Source: Cladopsammia gracilis
Lineage: Eukaryota; Cnidaria; Anthozoa; Scleractinia; Dendrophylliidae
NCBI GenBank assembly: GCA_022457155.1
Contig: JAJGOT010000465.1
Location: forward strand, 498,001 to 562,000
Direction: 5' to 3'
DNA length: 64,000 nt
The notes beneath the pieces were generated by a model, which saw only the letters and a list, made by a program, of their open reading frames with translations, did not search any database and had not been told where the DNA came from. The position numbers were made by a program, and so were the translations under genes. This document shows positions 36,541 through 45,955 of this stretch, piece by piece (the stretch's first letter is position 1; each line of letters starts with the position of its first letter).

Positions 36541-36970
36541 TAAACACTTAATGACTGGTCCCGAGGGAAACAGTGAATTTTGGTTCCCGAGAATCTCGAT
36601 GTTTCCCGAGACGAAGTCGAGGGAAACATCGAGATTTGAGGGGAACAAAATTCACTGTTTCCCGAGGGATCAGTCATTAAGTGATTTGTTATATAGCAAC
36701 ACAAAAAAAACACAACACGAGACAGTTTGAAAAACGCACCGAGCACTCGATCCATCATAATCATGCCACCTTTTGTCACGGTCTGATCACGTCCGCTAGC
36801 GGGCAACAGTGCAATGTTACCCTCTGACGTCAAAATAATTGCCCGCTATCGCAAATGTTGCCCGCTCAGCACAATTGGCGGGAAACAGTTTGTTTGTTAG
36901 ATGTCATGTGACGATGAATCAACCAATCAACGCGCGCGTTGTATTGACAAAAACTCCAGCTATATAACAA
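36541..36970 (+). repeat. Dispersed palindromic repeat, family P, copy 2
   Basis: 430 bases, from TAAACACTTAATGACTGGTC to AACTCCAGCTATATAACAA. The first ~165 bases fold into a hairpin (GGTCCCGAGGGAAACAGTGA against CACTGTTTCCCGAGGGATCA) and the rest carries GCTAGCGGGCAACAG and ATGTCATGTGACGATGAATC. It lies 200 bases after the GPCR stop codon. Confidence 0.88.
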
Positions 36971-37906
36971 AACCAGTTATTAATCCCAGAACTTGCTTGA
37001 AATTAACTTCGAAATTCGCGAACAGTGAAATCAGTTGCACCCGTTGCCATGGACTTACAGCAATTCTGCAGATAATTGGAAAATATCCGCATAAGAGAAG
37101 TCTAAATTCAAGCTGAAAACCTAGTTTGTCAAGAATGTGCCAGCGCGGGTCCGAAATCCGAAGGTCAGTTTAAGTCCAGAACACACGACAAGAAATCCCA
37201 TTTGGCTTGAACAGATTTATTTACGTTTTCACACTCCTTGAATCTTGAATCTCGAATCTTGAAGAATCTGTCAAACTAGACAACAAGTACACAAAACTTG
37301 GTAGACAGTAAAACTGGAAAATAGAACGACAAAAATTCAAAACTTACGCCTTTCCGGGCTCTTGAGTCTGACCGCGTGGTCGATAACTAACAATTCCTAA
37401 TACGGCAGGCACGCAAACCTATGACGCAATAGTAACACGAGATGTCACGCAAGGTGACATAAAAAAAACGTAAACATAACGCGGGACACTGGTGCCGCTA
37501 CAAAGTGCCGAACGTCAGGCGTAAACCTGGAGGGGACTGGGGGACAAAAGGAGAAGAGTATCACACTTCTCCCCTACCCCCCCCCCCCCCCCATACACAT
37601 ACACACACACACACACTCTCTCCTCTCTCCTCAATTCCGCTGCCACACAGCTGGCTAGAACGAGTTGCACTTAGCTCTGGAAAACCTGAGCGAGAGTCAT
37701 CTTGAGAGTCAAGTAGAAGGTAGTGATCGGACGTTTAAGGCTGAAGCTCAAGTCAATGATTGGTCAAGTTTGTTCCGTATCAGTTATGAATGTTATTTGT
37801 GTCGCTCCATTGTTATTGCAATGTGTCAGTCAGTCGTTTTTAAGTGAATTGTAAGGAGAGGAAGTTGGTGGTGATGGTTTATATTTGGTGATGCTTAATC
37901 TAGTTA
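36971..37906. other. No gene; C-run and (CA)n tract
   Basis: The only marked structure is a run of about 14 C followed by (CA)n and CTCTCTCC at 37577-37632. Open frames here are short and partly low complexity. Confidence 0.55.
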
Positions 37907-38523
37907 CAGTCAAAATACTCAGCGCGTTCCGCTTATTATTTGGGAATGGCTTTCATTAATCAGGAACGGATGGCATTATTGAAATCAAAATTCAGGTTTT
38001 AAATTGATTATTGAAATCTTCCAACGGTGGCCTCATTCGAAATAACGAATGCTGATTGGTTTGTTATTGACATCAGGCGAATGTTCACGTGCAAAGCACG
38101 CAACAGTTGGCGGCTTGACACATCTGATCTATTTCTGTTCGCTCAACAAAAATTCATCATTGACTATTTTATGACGTAAATAAGCTCTGCATTTACAAAA
38201 ATCCGAAGAAGAATTCTTAAAATGGTAGTGTGCTGGTACTGAAAGAGAAATTTTCACCGAAATTGAAGAAAATTTCCTATGAAGTCCAAGCGGCTGAATT
38301 CTCTGGAACCAACGGCGACCAACGGTTGCGTATTTCGTCAGTGACCTTTTGACCCATGTCAGTAAATAAACCAATCAACATTTGTTATTTCGAATGAGGC
38401 AACCGTTGGAAGATTCCAATAATCAATTTAAAACCTGAATTTTAATTTCAATAATGCCATCCGTTCCCGATGAATGAAAGTCATTCCCAAATAATAAGCG
38501 GAACGCGCTGAGTATTTTGACTG
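37907..38523. mobile_element. 617-bp Tc1/mariner-like MITE
   Basis: Ends CAGTCAAAATACTCAGCGCG and its inverse, flanked by TA (37905-37906 and 38524-38525). The inverted arms extend about 150 bases (CGTTCCGCTTATTATTTGGG, TTCCAACGGTTGCCTCATTC). TA duplication and the CAGT start fit Tc1/mariner. The interior has no transposase. Confidence 0.88.
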
Positions 38524-38944
38524 TAATTCGTATAAACCACCTTTCTAAAGTAAGTCGTCTGTAGTCCATACTGTAGATTAACGTCCTCGGCAGTCAGTTA
38601 GTTTGTAATTTTTTCGATTTCAACTCCGTGGAATGTTAAAATAAATTGAGCTTCATGTTACAAGTTAATTCATGATCTTGATATTGTAAGACCAATTAGT
38701 TTTACAATAATCTCTGTACTGTAAAATTTAAGTAGACGATGTTTTGGAATCACACGCTTTGTTCGTGATTTCTGCACTCTGTTTTGACCATGCTATGACG
38801 TGATAATTTAATTTTCTTAAGAAGTGTGCAAGTGAATTGTCAATCGCTAACAAAAATTTTAAAAATAATCTAAATAATTGGTTAATTTCGTGTAAGTTAA
38901 CATTGACAAATGAGGTATATGAATGACGAAGAAGACTGAAAAAG

Positions 38945-39075
38945 AAATCAGGGCTTCAACGGGATTTGAACCCATTTTGATTTTGAAGCTCTGAATTTTT
39001 TGCAGGCTTCTTTGTAATTGCTAATAAATTGCAAACACAGCTGCGAGGGTCATTTCATTACTTTACATAGAGTTA
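38945..39075 (-). repeat. SINE fragment
   Basis: Contains GGCTTCAACGGGATTTGAAC, the complement of a tRNA B box (GTTCAAATCCC), next to GAATTTTTTGCAGGCTTCTT and CTGCGAGGGTCATTTCATT, which are body motifs shared with the SINE pieces in SLC17 intron 1. Head and body are in opposite orientation, so it is rearranged or composite. Confidence 0.6.
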
Positions 39076-39372
39076 ACATTGTTTTTCCTCTTACATCATC
39101 TGTATGTTTTAATCGTTTAAATAAAAGTAATAAGCCTTATTGGGTAGTCTGGTTGAATTTTTATGAAATAGTAATGGTTTTAAAGAAGGGTTAAAACGAC
39201 GTAAAATTATTTTGAAACACGCCAACAATAGACCAATTCCGATATATTAAAATTCATAGTTTTTACTTGGCTCCGAGGCTTTGGGGAATAAAACAAAAGA
39301 AATAAATTATTCATCCCTGAACCTCGATGTAATTTATTTCGTTTTATTATTTTATTATTTTATTGTACTCAA

Positions 39373-39740
39373 GGTACACAGTACCACGGGAAATAGGGGG
39401 CGGTAACACAGTACCCTACAAGCAATAACATTCTGAGACAAGGCATCATGGTACACAGTACCACAGGATATAAGGGGTAACCCAGTATCCTAAAAGCAAT
39501 AACACTCTGAGACAGTCTCACGGTACACAGTACCATGGGAGATAAAGGGTAACCCAGTACTCTAAAAACAGTAACATTGTGAGACACGGTATCATGGTAC
39601 ACAGTACCACGGGAGATAAAGGGTAACATAGTACCCTAAAAACAATAACACTCTGACACACAGTCTCACGGTACACAGTACCACGGGAGATAAAGGGTAA
39701 CACAGTACCCTAAAAACAGTAACATTCTGAAACAATAAAC
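39373..39740. repeat. Minisatellite, five ~74-bp units
   Basis: Units start GGTACACAGTACCA at 39373, 39450, 39522, 39596 and 39670. Each continues GGGAGATAAAGGGTAAC, CAGTACCCTAAAAACA, GTAACATTCTGAGACA. The unit ends alternate between a GGCATCATG-like and an AGTCTCAC-like form, so the true period is a ~148-bp dimer. Each unit also contains the palindrome GGTAC-ACA-GTACC. Confidence 0.9.
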
Positions 39741-39983
39741 ATTAACTCTGGCCCCTCAGACATGTAATGCAACACTGTCAGAACAATAATAATCTTAATA
39801 ACCCTAATCATCTTTCCCTTTAACAAAAAGTAAGGGTATCTTTATAGTATACCGTAAACCTAGTTTGGTTTGCCCTAACTAAACAGACATTCAAAATAAG
39901 AGTGAAAACTGAAATACGAGCCCTATAGTAACTGAGCTATGACGTTATTTAACACTTACGGTCACGCCCATCTCTCTTCCAGT

Positions 39984-40565
39984 TCAGGGCGAATAAAATG
40001 TGGCTCCTCGATAGCTTCGATACAGCGCTTGATGGCCTTCATCGTTCAAGTGAATCCCATCCCGGGTAAAAATGTTACGCGAAGGATTACATAATCTGCG
40101 GTGTAACCAGAACTTTACCCCGTGAATGCCTTTAACAGCTTCCTTTAGCAAGCCATTTAAGCGCCAAACCTTTTCGTTGTATTCCGGAAATGGCTGGGTT
40201 TTCCTGGGCAAAACTTGGCATAAGACTAAACATTGGAGCTGTAAATCCTTTAACAGAATCTCAACTAACGCGAGGATCGACAATGCGACCGTTTCCGGGT
40301 CAGCTTGCTCGTCGCATAAATCGTTCGAGCCAATGTCAAGAATTACAACAATGGGGGCGGTAACCCGAATGGCTTGTAAATCAAACTTTATCAGTTTGTC
40401 CACTGTTCTCCCCCCAATACCGATCGTTTTGATGGTACATGTGCTATCTACACCGAATGTTTGTGAATAAAAACCACCGTCTTGGTTTCGTTCAATGAAT
40501 TCGATCATTCTTCGCACGAAGGAATGGCCAACCAACAAAGCACATGGCAGCGGTATGCAAGCCAT
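39984..40565 (-). CDS. SGNH (GDSL-type) hydrolase-like protein
   Basis: Intact 193-residue ORF with no introns. The SGNH blocks are all present: block I GHSF with Ser15, block II IGIGGRT (Gly around 49-52), block III IGSND with Asn81, block V DGIHLN with Asp169 and His172. It ends LYRSYRGATFYSP, soon after block V. There is no signal peptide (the N-terminus is short and goes straight into the first strand), so if expressed it would be cytosolic. Such domains act as esterases or acylhydrolases. In animals this compact form also occurs as an accessory or ORF1 domain of retrotransposons (CR1/L2 ORF1, some Ngaro/DIRS elements). A LINE tail begins 80 bases upstream but on the other strand, and a minisatellite follows. 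A transposon origin is likely, yet the frame is unbroken. Confidence 0.82.
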   Translation of the reverse strand: MACIPLPCALLVGHSFVRRMIEFIERNQDGGFYSQTFGVDSTCTIKTIGIGGRTVDKLIKFDLQAIRVTAPIVVILDIGSNDLCDEQADPETVALSILALVEILLKDLQLQCLVLCQVLPRKTQPFPEYNEKVWRLNGLLKEAVKGIHGVKFWLHRRLCNPSRNIFTRDGIHLNDEGHQALYRSYRGATFYSP

Positions 40566-40639
40566 CGAGTCACCTCGAACACTTTACTGCGCTACAATAA
40601 TTCGTCTCTGTTAAAAACAATGTTTATACTTAACTTGTT

Positions 40640-41284
40640 TGTCATTATGACGAGGCATTGATACTAAGTGGCCTGCCGTCTTTAGAAGACCGTAGGGTTG
40701 CTGCTTGCGAATCATTTATGCGTAATTTAAAACCATCTAACCCTGTGTTTGGCCTTGCCATGAGTGGAAGGGTAGCTTCCGTTCACTCGTACTCGTTACG
40801 AAGCTGCCGGAACTTTAATAACAAAATGTGTAGGACAAAAAGATTGTCAGAATTTGTATCTGTGAAATATTTAGATTTTTTGTCATAAGATAAATGTTAA
40901 TTATATTTATTATTCGACTGTGACGTAATTTTACCTTATAAGGAAAAGAGAACACGCAAAATATCCGAGCGTATTACACAGTAGATTGCCGTATTACACC
41001 TTAGTGTCCCAGTGTCAAGACACAATCTATTATAAATACAAGAATTTCAGTCGAATAATAAATCCCTTATTCGATGGTTTCACTGATAATACGCGCGGAC
41101 ATTTTACTCATTGCTCGCATTTTTTCTCGCCCCTGCGGGGCTCGAAAAAATACTACGCAACTCGTAAAATATCCGCGCGTATTATCTGTCAAACCATCGA
41201 ATAAAGTGTATGTATTTGCGCACGATCCTGTTATCCAGCTCTTAGCTGCAAGGGGCTCTGAATAAACAAATCTATCTATCTATC
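40640..41284 (+). pseudogene. 5'-truncated LINE 3' end (jockey/CR1-like) with (ATCT)n tail
   Basis: The frame from 40643 reads HYDEALILSGLPSLEDRR, ACESFMRNLKPSNPVFGLAM, then YSLRSC and TKRLSEFVSVKYLDFLS-stop at 40885: the characteristic C-terminus of many cnidarian jockey/CR1-like RT proteins. A 3' UTR follows, invaded by a palindromic MITE (41067-41204). The insert ends GGGGCTCTGAATAAACAAATC and a TCTATCTATC tail at about 41284. Everything upstream of the last ~80 codons is missing, the usual result of incomplete reverse transcription. Confidence 0.85.
41067..41204. mobile_element. ~138-bp palindromic MITE
   Basis: Arms TTATTCGATGGTTT-(CACTG)-ATAATACGCGCGGA and TCCGCGCGTATTAT-(CTGTC)-AAACCATCGAATAA, with a central CGCCCCTGCGGGGCTCG hairpin. 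Inserted in, or carried by, the LINE 3' UTR. A diverged echo of one arm lies at 40953-40985 (AAAATATCCGAGCGTATTAC). Confidence 0.75.
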
Positions 41285-41792
41285 CGCTCACCGAACTTTG
41301 GGGCTCTCTTTTCCCAGGAGTCAAGAGGACAACTCCTGCAAAATGCGAACTGCACGAACTACGAACTGTATGGAGAGCACGAGTTTTGGAAAAGAGGACC
41401 GTAGCCTGGCCTTATTTGCTTAAATATTGGATTCTCTAAGACCCGGATGACCCCCACCCATATGCTGGGAGACTGGCAACTGACAAGCAGCATAAAATCA
41501 TTTATTCCCCGGGTTGGTGAATAAATCTCCTTTTTCGATGGAAATTTATGTTGATATCAATCTGTGATTGACTTTTTCTTTGTGTCTTGTTAGTTTTGGA
41601 GAATTGTATATTGTATTGTATTTAAATTCAGTCGTTTCATGATTTCTTTCATCGATGGCAGCTTGGCCTCGATGCGCTTGAACGGTTCGCGTTTTGCTTT
41701 CAGACAGAAACTTATGGAGATTTTAATAAAATTTTTCGAAAGAAGATTGTGTTGTCCATTTTTAATTGTTTGTTCATTCATTACCGAGGTTG

Positions 41793-42108
41793 AAAAGCGA
41801 TTTTATGTAAACGAAACAAGACTTGCATTTTATAGTTCTAACTTCACTCGCGTGGCCTTATGCAAATATGTTTGTGTATTTTTTACAATTTTGATTTCGA
41901 GATCAGTTTCTCGGGAAATTTTTGATAAGCAACAGGCGTATTTTATTCGGAAAATAGTTGTACTAGTTATTGTTTTTGTGAACTTTTGTACGGTCTAAAT
42001 GTACTGTGTAGACGGTCGCGTGATTCTGTTTTTGAGAATTGCTAAAATTGAAAAATAGCCCGGTCGTCAATCTTATTTCTTGTGCTGCCGACCTTTCACC
42101 TCAGTTAA
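41793..42108 (+). repeat. Dispersed repeat, family Q, left part of interrupted copy
   Basis: Homologous to 2340-2748. It ends at TTTCACCTCAG-TTAA, exactly where the fold-back element begins. The remainder of the family (GCTGTTAGGCTTATCCTATC) is seen at 44206-44235 beyond the insertion. Confidence 0.75.
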
Positions 42109-44018
42109 GGTGGCTCGATGGTGTTTTTTCTGTGCCGACCACTCTTTTTCAATCACGTATTTGGATATCTTATTCAGTATTTACCTAAATACTCATGGCA
42201 CACACTTACTAGGGAAAAATTCACGTTTCCATTTCAGTTGTACTTTTTGCGATCGAAGCGTCCTTGGCAACGATACGTTGCTAGGCGTAGTTTTACTTGT
42301 GAGGCCGCCGTCGGCCTGTATGAGAAATTTTGGCAAATCGCTCTTGGGGACTGAAAGAGTACCACAATGCACACATTTTAGCCAAGTTTGGTTAACTTCT
42401 GTGAGAGGATTTTTGAATGGCGCGAGTTTACTTATTTTAGGGTTAAATTTGGTAAAATATCAAAGTTTGTTGTATTTCACCCCAAACTGAGAGATCGAGG
42501 ACCTAATGCCGATTTCAACTTTACTCATTCATAAGAACAACTATTGTACCTTATTTGTTTGGCTCTTTTGGCGGATTGACGGTTTTCGATTTTTCCCTGT
42601 GCCGAGTTATAATAATCGAAATGTACGATGTTTTTGGAACAAACGAGCAGAGAATCTTCTGACCTCGCTTATTTTAAAAATCTGAGATAGAATTTCCCAA
42701 GAATAAGCGAACTATAAATTTGGACCTTCTTTTACTTAGTCTCCAAATTTCGCGTTGGTTGAAATGCTGTGAGACTTGTACGCTGAACGTCGAGTTGGTA
42801 ACATGCGCGCTAGCATTTTCAGAGATTTCTTGTTCTCCGAGATGTTTACAATTCATGATCTATTCTGCATATTTCATTGTTCTGAAATGACACCTGAACG
42901 CGAATTCCAGTCTAGCACGGGCGGAACCAAAACGCTTGATTAACTTCCGAAGACCTGCCGATTATGGTAATTCATCAGTCCTGGCAATGTGTTCATGAGA
43001 TAACAGGTGAGCTGTTGAACATCAACGTTAAACACGTAATTGACCTAAAAATAGCAAGAGCATGCCGCTAACAGAAAACAGAAATTTTTACTCACTGTCA
43101 AGGCAGCAATTATTTCCCTTATTAAAAGACGTGAAAAACGTTACAATAAGCGTGTCTAACAGAAGACACAGGTCTTCGGAAGTTAATCAAGCGTTTTGGT
43201 TCCGCCCGTGCTAGACTGGAATTCGCGTGCAGGTGTCATTTCAGAACAATGAAATATGCAGAATAGATCATGAATTGTAAACATCTCGGAGAACAAGAAA
43301 TCTCTGAAAATACTAGCGCGCATGTTACCAACTCGACGTTCAGCGTACAAGTCTCACAGCATTTCAACCAACGCGAAATTTGGAGACTAAGTAAAAGAAG
43401 GTCCAAATTTATAGTTCGCTTATTCTTGGGAAATTCTATCTCAGATTTTTAAAATAAGCGAGGTCAGAAGATTCTCTGCTCGTTTGTTCCAAAAACATCG
43501 TAAATTTCGATTATTATAACTCGGCACAGGGAAAAATCGAAAACCGTCAATCCGCCAAAAGAGCCAAACAAATAAGGTACAATAGTTGTTCCTATGAATG
43601 AGTAAAGTTGAAATCGGCATTAGGTCCTCGATCTCTCAGTTTGGGGTGAAATACAACAAACTTTGATATTTTACCAAATTTAACCCTAAAATAAGTAAAC
43701 TCGCGCCATTCAAAAATCCTCTCACAGAAGTTAACCAAACTTGGCTAAAATGTGTGCATTGTGGTACTCTTTCAGTCCCCAAGAGCGATTTGCCAAAATT
43801 TCTCATACAGGCCGACGGCGGCCTCACAAGTAAAACTACGCCTAGCAACGTATCGTTGCCAAGGACGCTTCGATCGCAAAAAATACAACTGAAATGGAAA
43901 CTTCAATCTTTCCCTAGTAAGTGTGTGCCATGAGTATTTAGGTAAATAATGACTAAGATATCCAAATACAAGATTGAAAAAAAGTGGTCGGCACAGAAAA
44001 AAACACCATCGAGCCACC
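42109..44018. mobile_element. 1.9-kb fold-back element with ~850-bp arms (TTAA duplication)
   Basis: Left arm 42109-42957 and right arm 43169-44018 are inverted copies around a 211-bp spacer. It is flanked by TTAA at 42105-42108 and 44019-44022; termini GGTGGCTCGATGGTG. The arms differ at about ten places in the outer 140 bases but only about four in the inner 700. Short open frames in the arms are the same in both only because of the symmetry; none resembles a transposase. TTAA duplication points to mobilisation by a piggyBac, Kolobok or Sola3-type enzyme. Read-through transcription would give a very long perfect RNA hairpin. Confidence 0.92.
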
Positions 44019-45130
44019 TTAAGTTTGTCATCGGCTTTCTATTTTTATTTTATTTTTTATTTTATTAGACTTCGCCATCAAATAAACTAATAACAAACAA
44101 AATAATAAAAAACAAAGAAAACAACTACTGGGTTATGGCAGGGTGACCACAACAACTGCCGCCAATTACTGTGGGCCCAAGATTAACAAAATTCAGATAG
44201 CGGCGCTGTTAGGCTTATCCTATCTATATATATTAAAAAATATATACCTTTGCTTTTATTTAGGTCCTTCAAATAGGAAAATATACTTCTCCTTTTGGTC
44301 GCATCTCTGAAACCCAAACAAAGGTTACAGGAAACCTCCAATTCTCTCAAAGTTCCCGCCACAAATTTCTGAAAAAATGAAGCCCTGATAGGCAGGAAAA
44401 TAATCTTCGGCAATCAAATATAGGTCGTGTTCTATTGGGATCAAACATTTTCGGTAGGTTGGGTTGGTTGGATTTGTTTCGTGTTCTATTGGGAAAAACC
44501 GTTTTCGGTTGGTTTGGTTGATCAACCATTTCAACCAGCTCTGAACCTAGTTGAAACACAGGCAGCCCAACCGTGGTGTGTGAGTCACATCAAATTACAG
44601 ATTCGAAGGCGGTACACAGCAATGAAATACAGGTAATAATACGATTTGGCACGGAATTGAGAAGCGACAGAAAAATCTAAAATATTACACAATAAAGACT
44701 TCTTACCTTTACTTTATTGTCCCTTGATGTGTCCTGACCGGTATAAATGCATATTTAACACTTTTGCCACTCGCTCCACTATCCACTCAGCATAAAAGAA
44801 GGGAAGCCTGGCGACTGGAAAAGCGAAGCTCAACGCGAAAAGGCCAATAAAATTCCAATAAATGAACTTATCCGCTCCAAATTACGAGCAGCAGGACCGT
44901 ACACAACGTAGTTAACTATCCATTGCTCTCTGGTTTCCAAATTTCATCGCAACCGCCCGAGAATCGCTCGTTTCCCAGCTAAAACTTGACCATTTCGCTT
45001 CACCATTATGCGTGCAACAAACGGATCGTCCACTAGATTCAAAAGTGTAGCTTGGCGTCCGCGCCTGATTAACAAAATAACACTTCATCGGGGGAGGGGC
45101 GGTACTATTGCTCTATACGCAAATCAATAC
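44019..45130. other. Repeat-derived sequence, no gene
   Basis: 44180-44430 contains GGAAACCTCCAATTCTCTCA and related stretches that resemble the segmental-duplication unit near 8700-8810. 44405-44525 has an imperfect direct repeat (GTGTTCTATTGGGAxxAAxC, TTTCGGTxGGTTGGTTG). 44530-45130 shows nothing I recognise. Confidence 0.5.
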
Positions 45131-45547
45131 GGTGGGAGGGTCCAGTGCGTTCAATTTGACCGGAAACCGCAAACGTGATCGGGTTCAGATTTGAATTATT
45201 CAAACGTTCGCTCGCATTAAAAAGCAGTTCGTCTGGGTATATTGTCAGCCAAAACAGTTTTTTTTTTCTGTTTTCTTTCAACCGTTCTTTTCAGAGCGAT
45301 CATACAACAGTTCTTTTCAGAGCTATCCTAAACAGTTTTTATCAGAGCTATCCTTGAACAGTTCTTTTCAGAGCGAAAATTCAACATTATATATTTCACG
45401 GTCCTTTCACGATCAACAGTTCTATTCAGACTGTTCAGAGCTATCCCACATCACACAACAGTTTTTCTCAGATCTAAAATTCAACTTCATTTCATTTTTT
45501 CTGTGCATAGCCCTCAAGTCAAATTTAACGCACTGGACCCTCACACC
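45131..45547. mobile_element. ~417-bp inverted-repeat element with internal tandem repeats
   Basis: Ends GGTGGGAGGGTCCAGTGCGT and inverse of GGTGTGAGGGTCCAGTGCGT, with TIRs of about 30 bases. Inside, 45255-45470 holds four to five ~28-base imperfect tandem units with the core AACAGTTCTTTTCAGAGC. Target duplication is not clear. Confidence 0.65.
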
Positions 45548-45955
45548 GAAGACGAGGTACGATCCGGCCGAAAAAATGACGTTACAAATTTACTTTTTTA
45601 AGTTATGCTTAATAATGATTTCAAATCAATGCGCATTGCATTCCTCCATGATTTATGCTTTCGTTGTGATCTGCTGTGCATCTATCATTATCTTTATTCG
45701 AGCATGATTGTACCTTATTACTCTCCTTGCTACTTTCCAGATTCTCTTAAGTCTCTTTTTAGGATTATTTTGAGCAATAAATGCCTTTTTGCGTTTTGAA
45801 AACGTTTTTGAACGCAAAAGAAAACAGATGCAAAGAAATTTGCATAAACGAGCGTACATTGCAATGTTTCAATCACGGAGGAATGCATAATTAAGCATAA
45901 CTCAAAAAAGTAAATTTGTAACGCCATTTTTTCGGCCTGTTCGTACGTCGTCTTC
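45548..45955. repeat. Inverted pair of ~70-bp arms
   Basis: 45548-45617 (GAAGACGAGGTACGATCCGG, then CCGAAAAAATGACGTTACAA) is mirrored at 45888-45955. Each arm is open inward and encodes a similar peptide (AEKMTLQIYFFKLCLIM and AEKMALQIYFFELCLIM). Directly abuts the element at 45131-45547. Probably TIRs of a further small element. Confidence 0.6.

Noticed and set aside
39373..39740. CRISPR array
   Set aside because: The repeat is continuous with no unique spacers, and the genome is eukaryotic.
42118..42490. 136- and 78-residue open frames with near-identical partners at 43636-44017
   Set aside because: They mirror each other only because of the fold-back arms; no transposase or other domain is visible.
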